A stretch of DNA of 11,137 nucleotides from an uncultured Lachnospiraceae bacterium (GCA_902803635.1 CADCQU010000206.1:1-11137), one strand, 5' to 3'. Shown: positions 1 to 6,878, numbered from the stretch's first letter. The notes: generated by a model from the sequence alone, not told the origin. Made by a program: numbers and translations.

Positions 1-76
1 CAAATGCCAGCGACAGGGCGCAGCAGATCGTGGATTTTCCAATCCCGCCCTTGCCGTAAATTGCGATTTTTTTCAT
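1..76 (-). CDS. NifH/ParA-type P-loop ATPase, N-terminal fragment
   Basis: Only the first 25 codons are in the window; the gene continues past the left edge. It begins MKKIAIYGKGGIGKSTI, a deviant Walker A motif (GKGGIGKST) preceded by IAIYG, which is typical of nitrogenase iron protein (NifH) and the related BchL/ChlL/CfbC reductases, and less exactly of MinD/ParA proteins. The start is supported by a GAGGTGG ribosome binding site four to five bases upstream. The gene lies 71 nt downstream of a TM1266-type hydrogenase regulator on the same strand, so the two probably share a transcript. Family knowledge: NifH-like proteins use ATP to pass electrons from a 4Fe-4S cluster to a partner enzyme. 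The cluster cysteines and the partner would lie outside the window, so a nitrogenase-like role is inference and another ParA-like ATPase is possible. Confidence 0.75.
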   Translation of the reverse strand, partial: MKKIAIYGKGGIGKSTICCALSLAF

Positions 77-95
77 AAAACCACCTCAGTTTTTC

Positions 96-112
96 GCATG
101 GATTACCCATGC
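96..112 (-). other. Small stem-loop before the NifH-like gene
   Basis: GCATGG and CCATGC form a perfect 6-bp stem with a 5-nt loop in the 71-nt gap between the TM1266 gene and the NifH-like gene. It ends about 20 nt before the NifH-like start codon, just upstream of its ribosome binding site. It could affect translation or mRNA processing. No U-tract follows, so it is not a standard terminator. It may also be chance. Confidence 0.3.
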
Positions 113-147
113 ACATGCATTGGATGGATGAAATTCCACGATATTCC

Positions 148-393
148 TTAGTTCTTCGCGTAGATCGCCCGTGCGCTGACGCCCGGAAGGCTTCCGAGCT
201 TGCCGGCGAGGGTGTTGATGAGGTCGGCGGGCGCGTCGAGGGCCACGCTGATGATGCTGACGCCGCGCTTTTCGTACGGGATCCCCATGCGGCCGATGAT
301 GTAGGCCGCCGCCCCGTGCAAAAGGTCCTGGACGGCATTTGCCGCATTTGCATCCTCTATGATAATTCCCAGAATGGCGAGCCTTGTACCCAT
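148..393 (-). CDS. TM1266-family putative iron-only hydrogenase system regulator
   Basis: An 81-aa protein, the usual length for this small family (named after Thermotoga maritima TM1266), found mainly in organisms with [FeFe]-hydrogenase maturation genes and proposed to regulate that system. Recognisable blocks are LAILGIIIED near the N-terminus, the core IIGRMGIPY at residues 32-40, SIISVALDAP at 46-55, and the closing LAGKLGSLPGVSARAIYAK at 62-80. The family has a ferredoxin-like fold resembling the C-terminal domain of NikR; no DNA-binding domain is visible, so its mode of action is unknown. The start at 393 is chosen because a perfect AGGAGG lies four bases upstream; a longer frame to 483 would run through the leader terminator. 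It is the first gene of a probable operon with the NifH-like ATPase, and none of hydE, hydF or hydG is in the window. Confidence 0.87.
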   Translation of the reverse strand: MGTRLAILGIIIEDANAANAVQDLLHGAAAYIIGRMGIPYEKRGVSIISVALDAPADLINTLAGKLGSLPGVSARAIYAKN

Positions 394-600
394 ATGGCCT
401 CCTGTCAAATATTTAGGGTTCCGGGGCAGCTGCGGCTTCCGAAAAAAGAAGCGCACCCCGAAGGATGCGCAAAAGACAGCCAAATGGCTGTGAAGGGTCT
501 TTTAAACGCAGCTTCGGACGCAACGGACGTTTTGCCCTCAGATGTGCAGGTATATGTTGGGGGAGCTTTCCGGTCAGGCGACGACCTTTCCGTAAGCTGA
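394..600 (-). promoter_or_regulatory. Structured leader of the TM1266/NifH-like operon (candidate attenuator or riboswitch)
   Basis: About 200 nt separate the probable transcription start (near 600) from the start codon at 393. Read on the minus strand it holds: a hairpin with outer arms AGCTT/AAGCT and inner arms GGTC/GACC (about 566-600); arms AAACG/CGTTT enclosing a GC-rich stretch (about 504-532); a perfect ACAGCC/GGCTGT hairpin with a 4-nt loop (476-491); and a strong terminator at 442-470. Promoter, folded RNA, terminator, then gene is the usual order for transcription attenuation. I could not match it to a riboswitch class I know. It could instead be a small RNA of about 150 nt ending at the terminator. 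Confidence 0.45.
442..470 (-). terminator. Intrinsic terminator inside the leader, upstream of the TM1266 gene
   Basis: On the minus strand GCGCATCC and GGGTGCGC form an 8-bp stem (one G-U pair) closed by a TTCG tetraloop and followed by TTCTTTTTT. Stem, stable tetraloop and T-tract make a textbook rho-independent terminator. It lies about 50 nt before the TM1266 start codon and downstream of a likely promoter, so it may control read-through. It could also simply end transcription from the protease operon further upstream. Confidence 0.8.
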
Positions 601-605
601 AGTCC

Positions 606-636
606 ATTATAACATAATTCCCCAAAAATGGGGGAT
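606..636 (-). promoter_or_regulatory. Extended -10 promoter with overlapping dyad
   Basis: On the minus strand a perfect TATAAT (606-611) is preceded by TG plus one base, giving an extended -10 element. No good -35 box sits 16-18 bp upstream. That position is instead occupied by a short dyad, ATTCCCC/GGGGGAT on the plus strand (617-623 and 630-636, one G-T pair, 6-base spacer). Extended -10 promoters can work without a -35 box, and a dyad here would suit an operator. It would drive the leader and the TM1266/NifH-like genes. Confidence 0.5.
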
Positions 637-657
637 ATATTTTCTATTTTTGTAAGG

Positions 658-689
658 ATCCCGTAAGTTTTTCGCAAAGTTAACGGGAT
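658..689. other. Stem-loop between the protease operon and the TM1266 promoter
   Basis: ATCCCGT (658-664) and ACGGGAT (683-689) form a perfect 7-bp stem around an 18-nt AT-rich loop. It lies about 70-100 nt downstream of the protease stop codon. No T-tract follows on either strand, so I do not call it a terminator, although it may protect or end the protease mRNA. Confidence 0.35.
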
Positions 690-717
690 TCTTCGTCGCT
701 ACGCTCCTCAGAATGAC
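688..717 (-). repeat. Dispersed intergenic repeat of the CATTCTGAGGAGCGTAGCGA type
   Basis: This 30-bp stretch, read on the minus strand, is an imperfect hairpin with ATTCT/AGAAT arms and inner G-A mismatches. In one frame it encodes the peptide HSEERSDEESR, which I recognise as a recurrent spurious peptide in bacterial annotations produced by a widespread intergenic repeat. It lies about 40 bp downstream of the protease stop codon. Copy number in this genome cannot be seen from one copy, so the repeat label rests on recognition, not on a second copy here. Confidence 0.55.
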
Positions 718-755
718 AAAAAGATGGTACGTCTGAATAGAGAATAACAAAAAAC

Positions 756-3700
756 TTACAACGTCGTCCTCTCAGCGTACCAGACAACGCCATTGTAGGT
801 CCAGCCGGCTTTTTTCCTCGCAAGGGCCGTGGTGCGGCTCGTGGTGTAGAAGTAGGTCGGCTTTTTCCCTTCCTTGCAGAGCTCGTAGACGGGCACCTCG
901 TCGGACATGGAGGCGTAGAAGGCAAAGCTCGCCTCATTGCCGGCCTTGATGGCGGCCTTGGCCTTGGCGCGGGAGAGGGTATAGCGGCGGCGTTTCGTCT
1001 TCACGTCGTAAATGCAATACACCGCCTTTTCGGATTTTCCGGCCGCGCGGAAGGCTTTCTGGCAGTGCCAGCCCTGGCGGGTAAGCTTTTTTACGGTGTC
1101 GGTATTGATGGTATAGAGGTACGCGCCGTCCTTTTCGCAGGCATAGACAAAGATCTGCTTTACCGAGACGGAGCACTCGGCGAAGACACCGTTGCCGGCG
1201 GTGGCGGTGATGGTGCAGGAGCCACAGCGGACGGCTTTGACATTTCCCTTCGCGTCGACCGTTGCCACCTTCGGGTTGCTGCTCTTCCAGGTGATGTCGC
1301 GGTCCACGGCATCCTCCGGTAAGGCAAGGGCCGTGAGACGGACGGAGAGGCCGACGTTTAGCTCCGCGCTCGTCCTGTTAAGCGAGACCTTTGTCACATG
1401 CGCGTAGGAGGCGACGAGGAGACAGGAGGCCTGCGTGCCATTTGCCGTGGCTGCCGTGATGGTGGTGGAGCCTTCGCGGTTGATGGTGACGAAGCCCTGC
1501 GGACTCACCGCCGCCACCCACTGGTCGCTGGAGGACCAGATGACCGTCGCGTCCACGGCGTCCTCCGGGGAGGTCGTCGCGGTGAGGGTCAGGGAGCGGC
1601 CAACGTAGCCTTCCACGTAGGTTTCGCTCAGCGTGACCTCCTGCACGGGGGGAGGCGTGACCACGATGCTGCAGAACGCCCGTGTTCCATTTGCCGTCCC
1701 CGCAAGGATGGTGCAGGCACCGGCCGTCTGGCTGGTCACGAGGCCGTTCGCGTCCACCGTCGCCACCTCCGGGTCGCTCGATGTCCAGAAAATCTCCGGG
1801 TCGGCGGCACCTAAAGGGAGAGCATAGGCAGATAGCGACAGAATGTCTCCAATGCCCATCTCCGCGTGTTCCGTATCAAGGTCAATCATCGTGACGGGAG
1901 GAAGCTTTACGGAAAGGTAGCAGAACGCGCGGACGCCATTTGCTGAGACCGCGAGAATCGCGCAGGTGCCGAGTGAAATGGTGGTGACGAGGCCATTCGC
2001 GTCCACCGTGGCCACGGACGGGTCGCTGGACGACCACGTGATGGCGGTGTCGATGGCATCCTCGGGGATGGCAAATGCCGTAAGCTGGAGGTTTTCCCCA
2101 ATAATGAGGTCTGCCGTCGCCCGGTCAAGGACGACCTCCGTCACGTGGGGGTAGGCTGCCGTGACCTTGCAGTAGGCCTTGACACCGTTGTCGGTCATGG
2201 CACGGATGGTCGCCGTGCCCTCCGCGAGGGCCGTGAGGAGGCCCGTGTCGCTGACCGTGCAGACAGCCTCGTTCCCGGAGACCCAGGTGAGGTGGTCGGG
2301 GGCTTTTTTCGGGAGGACCGTCGCGGTGAGCTGCCAGGTCGTTTCGGGACGGAGGGTGAGGGTGCTCTCGCTGAGGACGACCTCCTTCGGGCTCGGCAGC
2401 GGACGTTTGGCGCGGACCTCGGGGGACGTGCCGGGCTCGTAGGAGATGCCGCCTTTGACCGGGACGATCTTGTAGGTGCAGAAAAGGTCCGCGCAGAGCT
2501 CGGTGTCCACGAAGGAGCGGACGTCGGAAGCTGTGGTTCCAATCAGGGTATAAACTCCAAGGATAGGGTCGTCCTCTTCAGCAGTATCGGAAGAAACACC
2601 TTCCGAGCTCTCGGTTTCTGCGGCTTCGCTCTCCGCTGCCGGAAGGGGCGAAGAGCCATCCTCCGCAGGGGTGTTTTCCTCCTCCACCAGCCGCCACACC
2701 TCGTAGCCTTCCGCGTCCTTCGCGGCGGACCAGGTGAGGGAGAGGCCGTCCTCGGTGTTCTTGTGAAGGACGAGGTTCGTTACCGCGTCCGGAAGTTCTG
2801 CCTCGCTCCGGTCATTTGTCAGGGAACGGATGCAGAGGTTTCCGCGTGCGCCCTTGTACGACTTCTCGGCAAGGTCCACCCAGGCGCCATTTGTAAAATA
2901 GAAGCTCTCCGCCTCGTGCATGGTGACGTCCATGTTGAGCTGTTCTTTCCAGAGATTGTCGCACTCGCGGTCGATGGGCTTTTCGGTTTCGATGACCACG
3001 GCAAATGTCTCGCCGAGGGTGAGGGGGACGGGATTTGTCAGCGGGATGGTGTATTTTCCGGCGAGCGCGAGGGTCCCGGTCGTCGTGGCCTCCTCGATCA
3101 GCGTCCCGCTCTCGGGCTGGTAAGCGTCCGCCAGATTCCGATAAATGGACACACGGTATGCGCCGGGGGCATTTTCGGAAGCGTCAAATTGCACCGCCGA
3201 AAGCTCTTCGGCTTCCTTGACGGCCACGAAGACGTTGGCGACCTTGGTCGTGGCCACGCTCTTTACGCTGTGGAGCTGCCCGTCGTAGTAGTATTGGTTG
3301 TCGTAGGTTTCGCCCTTGTCCATGTCGGCCATCTCGTAGATGTAGGCGGCCTGGGCGAGGCTCGTGTCGTAATAGGAAATCCAGAAATAGGACTCCTCGT
3401 CAAAGCGGGTGTCCGTCGAATGACTGTTCCGGATGAGCCAGGCCCCGTTCCCCGGAGGAAGCTCTTTGAAGTTTTCGGCGGGATATGCATCGTCCCAGCC
3501 CACGGCGGTCACGACGTGGTTGAACCAGTCCAGCTCATAGTTATAGTAGGCATTTGTCTCGGAATTGAGGTATTTCGGGTCCGAATTGTAGGCCACGCCG
3601 GCCGCGCCATTTGCCAGAATGGCTTCTTTTATAATGTGGGAGTTCTCGTGGAGGTTCACGTAGAAGGCGTTTTTGAGATAGGCAATATCATAATTCGTGG

Positions 3701-4472
3701 CAAATTCGTCGGCGAGACCATCTGCCAGCACGTTTTCTGCGTTTGCATAGGAAGTCTCGTCGGCATCTGCTGTATAGCCCTTCTGCCGCATGAGGCTCTG
3801 GGAGGCCATCGCGAGGTTCCCGCCGAAGTTCAGGAAGTGCCTGTGGCTGCCGAGCGTAAGGTCGAGGTACGCAAGGTCATCCGTCGGACCCGAGATCGGC
3901 TCGGGGCACTGGTGGTAGGCGAAATAGGCAAGCTGCAGCTCGCTGTAATTGGTTTCGCGGCTTGCCGGTGCGAGCTTGTCCCGAAGGCCGTGGTTGATCA
4001 TGTAGAATTCGGCGAGGGCCGCGGCCGCGTGCGCCCAGCAGCTCCCGTAGTGGACGCCGTTCGTGGTCTGGTTGCGCGTGGCGGGGTAACGCTCCGTAAG
4101 GTAGGCGAGGATCTCGTCCTCGGTGGGGTAATCCGGGAATTTCGAGGGGAGCACATCCGGATCTTCCGGAACCACCTCCGGATCCGGATCCTCGGGGTCG
4201 TCTTCCAACGGATCTCCCGCCGGCCTGGCGGACTGGTCTTCCTCCCCGTCCACCATCATCTCCTGGACGGCCGCGTAGCGGAGGCTCTGGTCGACGGCCG
4301 CCACGTTGTTCTCGTCCCAGGGCGCGGCGGCATAGCCATCGTCCCACGCCTCCGTTCCGGCTTCGGCAAATGTCAGCTCCGTTTCAGTTTCGGCAAATGC
4401 CGCTTCCGCGGGGAGTGTCGAGAGGGCCAGCAGGACGGACAGGACAAATGCAAGACCTTTCTTTACGCGCAT
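756..4472 (-). CDS. Secreted papain-family (C1) cysteine protease with lectin-like, FnIII, five BIG2 and DUF5648-like domains
   Basis: A 1238-aa exported protein. Residues 1-27 are a signal peptide (basic start, hydrophobic core, AFA cleavage site), followed by an acidic Asp/Glu/Pro linker to about 107. The C1 peptidase domain (about 110-390) shows the catalytic triad: Cys145 in YGSCWAH, His319 in NHVVTAVGWDD and Asn349 in LIRNSHS. About 395-550 resembles the lectin-like domain often following such peptidases. A fibronectin type III-like domain (560-690) carries a Ser/Glu-rich insertion (about 597-637). Five BIG2 Ig-like domains follow (about 695-1106), each with ITW or similar and a closing cysteine. 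The end (1108-1238) resembles DUF5648, with FYTTS and AGWTYNGVVWYA. No LPXTG, SLH or terminal membrane anchor is visible, so it is secreted or held non-covalently. AAGGAG lies six bases before the ATG and overlaps the stop codon of the upstream phosphatase gene (12-nt gap), indicating co-transcription. The substrate is unknown. Confidence 0.9.
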   Translation of the reverse strand: MRVKKGLAFVLSVLLALSTLPAEAAFAETETELTFAEAGTEAWDDGYAAAPWDENNVAAVDQSLRYAAVQEMMVDGEEDQSARPAGDPLEDDPEDPDPEVVPEDPDVLPSKFPDYPTEDEILAYLTERYPATRNQTTNGVHYGSCWAHAAAALAEFYMINHGLRDKLAPASRETNYSELQLAYFAYHQCPEPISGPTDDLAYLDLTLGSHRHFLNFGGNLAMASQSLMRQKGYTADADETSYANAENVLADGLADEFATNYDIAYLKNAFYVNLHENSHIIKEAILANGAAGVAYNSDPKYLNSETNAYYNYELDWFNHVVTAVGWDDAYPAENFKELPPGNGAWLIRNSHSTDTRFDEESYFWISYYDTSLAQAAYIYEMADMDKGETYDNQYYYDGQLHSVKSVATTKVANVFVAVKEAEELSAVQFDASENAPGAYRVSIYRNLADAYQPESGTLIEEATTTGTLALAGKYTIPLTNPVPLTLGETFAVVIETEKPIDRECDNLWKEQLNMDVTMHEAESFYFTNGAWVDLAEKSYKGARGNLCIRSLTNDRSEAELPDAVTNLVLHKNTEDGLSLTWSAAKDAEGYEVWRLVEEENTPAEDGSSPLPAAESEAAETESSEGVSSDTAEEDDPILGVYTLIGTTASDVRSFVDTELCADLFCTYKIVPVKGGISYEPGTSPEVRAKRPLPSPKEVVLSESTLTLRPETTWQLTATVLPKKAPDHLTWVSGNEAVCTVSDTGLLTALAEGTATIRAMTDNGVKAYCKVTAAYPHVTEVVLDRATADLIIGENLQLTAFAIPEDAIDTAITWSSSDPSVATVDANGLVTTISLGTCAILAVSANGVRAFCYLSVKLPPVTMIDLDTEHAEMGIGDILSLSAYALPLGAADPEIFWTSSDPEVATVDANGLVTSQTAGACTILAGTANGTRAFCSIVVTPPPVQEVTLSETYVEGYVGRSLTLTATTSPEDAVDATVIWSSSDQWVAAVSPQGFVTINREGSTTITAATANGTQASCLLVASYAHVTKVSLNRTSAELNVGLSVRLTALALPEDAVDRDITWKSSNPKVATVDAKGNVKAVRCGSCTITATAGNGVFAECSVSVKQIFVYACEKDGAYLYTINTDTVKKLTRQGWHCQKAFRAAGKSEKAVYCIYDVKTKRRRYTLSRAKAKAAIKAGNEASFAFYASMSDEVPVYELCKEGKKPTYFYTTSRTTALARKKAGWTYNGVVWYAERTTL

Positions 4473-4484
4473 GGTTTTCTCCTT

Positions 4485-6704
4485 TTAACGGTCAAGGTCA
4501 AAGGTCAGCGTGAGGCGGTTTTGGCCGTCCTCATAGGCGTAGTGGGTGGTTTTGGCAATATTCTGGATGAGGAGGATGCCCATGCCGCCGGTGTCGAAGT
4601 CGTCAAAGTCCTTGTCGGGAGAGGCCTCGAAGGGGTTGAAGGGGGTGCCGTCGTCAACGAAGATGAGGCTGAGGTCGCTGTCATTTTTGCGGATTTCGTA
4701 ACCGATGGCGGTGGCTTTGGAGTAGCTGATGATGTTGACGAAGGCCTCCTCCGCGGCGAGGAGGATCTGCTTGGCTTCGGGGCTTCTTCCCACGATATTT
4801 AAAACCGTCTCCTTGATAACGTCAAAAGAGGAGAGGGCGGGCTCCAGCGAGCCGTAGAAGGCTGGGTTGTTCATGGAAATATCCTCCTTTGAAGGGGTGG
4901 CTGTTGAAACGGCGGTCGCCGAGGTGCCATTTGCCGAAATGATGCCCGCCGAGGAATCATTGGTCGCCGGGGCGCCATTTGCCGAAACGATGCCCGCCGA
5001 GGAAGCATTGGCCGCCGGGGCACCATTTGCCAAAGTGATATCGCCCGAGGAATCGTCCGCCGAAGGGGCTGCGTTGTCGCCACCGAGATACCGTACGGTG
5101 GCCATGGTCATGTCGTCAAATTGTTCCGCTCCGGCGGCGAAGGTGTCGACGGAGGAGAGGACGCCGGCGAGGACGGCCTGCGTGGACGTCTGTTCGGTCT
5201 GGAAGAATTTCAGGAGGCGGTCCATGCCGTAGAAGGTTTTGTCGATGCTCACGGACTCGGTAATCCCGTCCGTGTAGAGGAAAATGCCCTCTCCGGGGGC
5301 GAGCGTAAACTCTTCGTCCTCCAGGCCCGCATCTTCAAAAAGTGCCATGGCAATGCCGGGAGCAGGTGTATACAAACGTGGCTCGCCGTTTCCGTAGAGG
5401 ACCGGCGGGTTATGCCCGGCATTTGCCGCAAGAACCTTTCCTGTAAGCACGTCCAGCACCATGGCAAAGACCGTGACGAACATGCCCTCGGGATTCTGTG
5501 CGCAGAGCTCGTCATTTGCCCGGTTCAGGGCCTCCGCGGGGCTAAAGCCCAGCGAGAGAAGCTCGTGCAGTGTGGATTTCGCCATGGCCATAAAGAGCGC
5601 AGCCGTGATTCCCTTGCCGGAGACGTCCGCCATGACCACGCAGAGGTTCCCGTCGCGGCGGAAGAAGCAGTCGTAGAAATCGCCGCCGACCTCCCTCGCC
5701 GGCCGCATGGAGGCGGAAACCTCCGCGGCTGCCTTTTTCTCATAGAAGGTGGCCGGAACCATGCCGTATTGGATATTGCGGGCGATATCGAGCTGGGCAT
5801 GGACACGGGCCTGCGCATCGGCAATCTTCTTCTGGTTCTCGGTGTAGACGCGGATGTCCTTCGTCATTTTCTTGAAGGAGTCTGCAATCTCCTGCATTTC
5901 GTCCATCGAGGTGATGTGGAGCGGCTCCGCATGGAGATCCTGGCCGGAGGCAAAGCCAGACATCGCCTTGGAAATTTTGGCGAGCGGCAGGAAGACGCGC
6001 CTTCGCAGGATGAAGACGAGCAGGAACATCGTGGTCAGGAGGACGAGGAAGTATGGGATGGTGGCTGCAAGGAAGGAGCTGAGAAACTGGCTCACGAAGG
6101 AGGATACGAGGATGTCGCCCGTGATGACCGCGACCACCTTGCCGCTGTGGTCCTTGACGGGAAGCGTCCAGGAAATCACCTTGCCGTATTTATTGTCCGA
6201 GCTCCAGTACTGCGGCTCCTCGCTCCCGGCGAAGGCGGCCTTCTCCGCACTGCTAAAGTCCGCATCGATGACGGTGCCGTATCTTCGCTCGGCGCGCACC
6301 ATGGCGTCATCCGTATCACTGCTCGCGACAACGTAGAGGAACTCTACGCTATGGTCGTAAGGCCCTTTGGTGACGACGTAAATGTACTGCAGGCCGAACT
6401 TCTGGCAAATGTCTCGCATCAGGATTCGGGAGGAGGAGTAGGCTCCGGCGCTGATGGGCTTTGTAAGATCGATGTCCATCAGGATGGTCTTGCAAAGCTC
6501 CAGGGCTCCGAGGGCATCCTTTTTTGTCTCCGCGAGGATGCGGTCGAATTGGAGCTTGAAGGACAGGAGTCCGGAGATAATCGTGCTGAGAAGGATCGCG
6601 ATGAGGAAAAGGCGCAGGATGACGGCCTGGATGGAGTGCTTTTTGCGCAAGGAATCCATGAGGGTCGCTTTGGGGGTTTCGGTGTTTTTCCTGGAATTGG
6701 ACAT
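4485..6704 (-). CDS. Membrane SpoIIE-type PP2C phosphatase fused to an RsbW-like kinase domain
   Basis: A 739-aa signalling protein. A first membrane helix (about 27-48), an extracytoplasmic Cache-like sensor (50-207) and a second helix (208-234) lead to a HAMP segment (235-285) and short coiled coil. The PP2C/SpoIIE domain (300-541) shows GGDFYD at 340-345, MADVSGKG at 358-365, NAGHNPP at 428-434, LYTDGITE at 476-483 and DDMTM at 530-534. A repetitive Ala/Ser-rich linker (542-610) joins a HATPase domain (615-739) with an E-x5-N box near 652-658, DDGTPFNPF and GGMGILLI. In such systems PP2C dephosphorylates, and RsbW/SpoIIAB kinases phosphorylate, a STAS antagonist of an anti-sigma factor; here both activities sit in one chain, and no STAS gene is in view. 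The start at 6704 has AAGGAG six to seven bases upstream; a frame to 6875 would include non-coding 40-bp repeats. The protease gene follows after 12 nt. Confidence 0.92.
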   Translation of the reverse strand: MSNSRKNTETPKATLMDSLRKKHSIQAVILRLFLIAILLSTIISGLLSFKLQFDRILAETKKDALGALELCKTILMDIDLTKPISAGAYSSSRILMRDICQKFGLQYIYVVTKGPYDHSVEFLYVVASSDTDDAMVRAERRYGTVIDADFSSAEKAAFAGSEEPQYWSSDNKYGKVISWTLPVKDHSGKVVAVITGDILVSSFVSQFLSSFLAATIPYFLVLLTTMFLLVFILRRRVFLPLAKISKAMSGFASGQDLHAEPLHITSMDEMQEIADSFKKMTKDIRVYTENQKKIADAQARVHAQLDIARNIQYGMVPATFYEKKAAAEVSASMRPAREVGGDFYDCFFRRDGNLCVVMADVSGKGITAALFMAMAKSTLHELLSLGFSPAEALNRANDELCAQNPEGMFVTVFAMVLDVLTGKVLAANAGHNPPVLYGNGEPRLYTPAPGIAMALFEDAGLEDEEFTLAPGEGIFLYTDGITESVSIDKTFYGMDRLLKFFQTEQTSTQAVLAGVLSSVDTFAAGAEQFDDMTMATVRYLGGDNAAPSADDSSGDITLANGAPAANASSAGIVSANGAPATNDSSAGIISANGTSATAVSTATPSKEDISMNNPAFYGSLEPALSSFDVIKETVLNIVGRSPEAKQILLAAEEAFVNIISYSKATAIGYEIRKNDSDLSLIFVDDGTPFNPFEASPDKDFDDFDTGGMGILLIQNIAKTTHYAYEDGQNRLTLTFDLDR
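4874..4890 (-). promoter_or_regulatory. Internal ribosome binding site and start codon before the RsbW-like domain
   Basis: Inside the phosphatase gene the minus strand reads AAAGGAGGAT (4881-4890), then eight bases after AGGAGG an in-frame ATG (4872-4874) for Met611, starting MNNPAFYGSL. This is at least as good as the site before the full gene. Initiation here would give a free 129-aa kinase domain (4485-4874), the usual size of stand-alone RsbW/SpoIIAB-like proteins, and the domain boundary coincides with the site. It suggests that two genes were fused in frame while the second kept its start, or that both forms are made. Confidence 0.6.
4927..5070 (-). repeat. Three 48-bp tandem repeats in the linker of the phosphatase/kinase gene
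   Basis: Units 4927-4974, 4975-5022 and 5023-5070 each begin CCATTTGCC on the plus strand; the first two are nearly identical and the third has diverged. Each encodes 16 residues of the type SSAGIVSANGAPATN (minus strand), between the PP2C and HATPase domains. Because 48 is a multiple of three, copy number can change without a frameshift, so linker length may vary between strains. Each unit carries one copy of the over-represented word CATTTGCC. Confidence 0.85.
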
Positions 6705-6775
6705 AGATTTCTCCTTGGAAAAGAATTTGAAAGAGGCGGGAGGATTCCTGGTTGCGAGGGCGACATTTGGAGAGT

Positions 6776-6864
6776 GCCAAATGGAATCCTTTCGCATGAG
6801 ATCAGCATGGGAGCTGCCAAATGGAATCCTTTCGCATGAGATCAGTCTGGGAGCTGCCAAATGG
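6776..6864 (-). repeat. Two and a quarter 40-bp tandem repeats upstream of the phosphatase gene
   Basis: Units 6776-6815 and 6816-6855 match at 38 of 40 positions; a third partial copy starts at 6856 with GCCAAATGG. They fill half of the 174-bp gap between the phosphopantetheinyl transferase stop and the phosphatase start, ending about 70 bp from the latter. A 40-bp period is not a multiple of three, which argues against coding, and is close to four helical turns, which would place repeated binding sites on one face of the DNA. I see no convincing -35/-10 pair in this gap. Confidence 0.8.
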
Positions 6865-6878
6865 TATATTTGCACAGG

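Noticed and set aside
394..483. 30-residue extension of the TM1266 protein
   Set aside because: It would translate the leader terminator, and the conserved protein begins at 393 behind a perfect AGGAGG.
504..550. Resemblance of GAGGGCAAAACG in the leader to the start of a c-di-GMP-I riboswitch
   Set aside because: The conserved GACGCAAAGC block and tetraloop-receptor elements do not follow, so the likeness is too short to support the call.
680..937. Minus-strand frame ending in HSEERSDEESR
   Set aside because: It overlaps the 3' end of the protease gene in another frame and ends in a known spurious peptide from an intergenic repeat.
2145..4802. 885-codon open frame on the plus strand
   Set aside because: It runs antisense across the protease gene and into the phosphatase gene, has no ribosome binding site, matches no family I recognise, and is explained by GC-rich codons leaving few stops on the opposite strand.
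5121..6839. 572-codon plus-strand frame antisense to the phosphatase gene
   Set aside because: Same cause: a GC-driven open frame opposite a gene with clear domains and ribosome binding site.
6776..6864. 40-bp repeats as a CRISPR array
   Set aside because: The units are contiguous with no variable spacers, and no cas gene is present.
6705..6875. 57-residue extension of the phosphatase/kinase protein
   Set aside because: It translates the 40-bp repeats, whose period is not a multiple of three; the ATG at 6704 has a good ribosome binding site.
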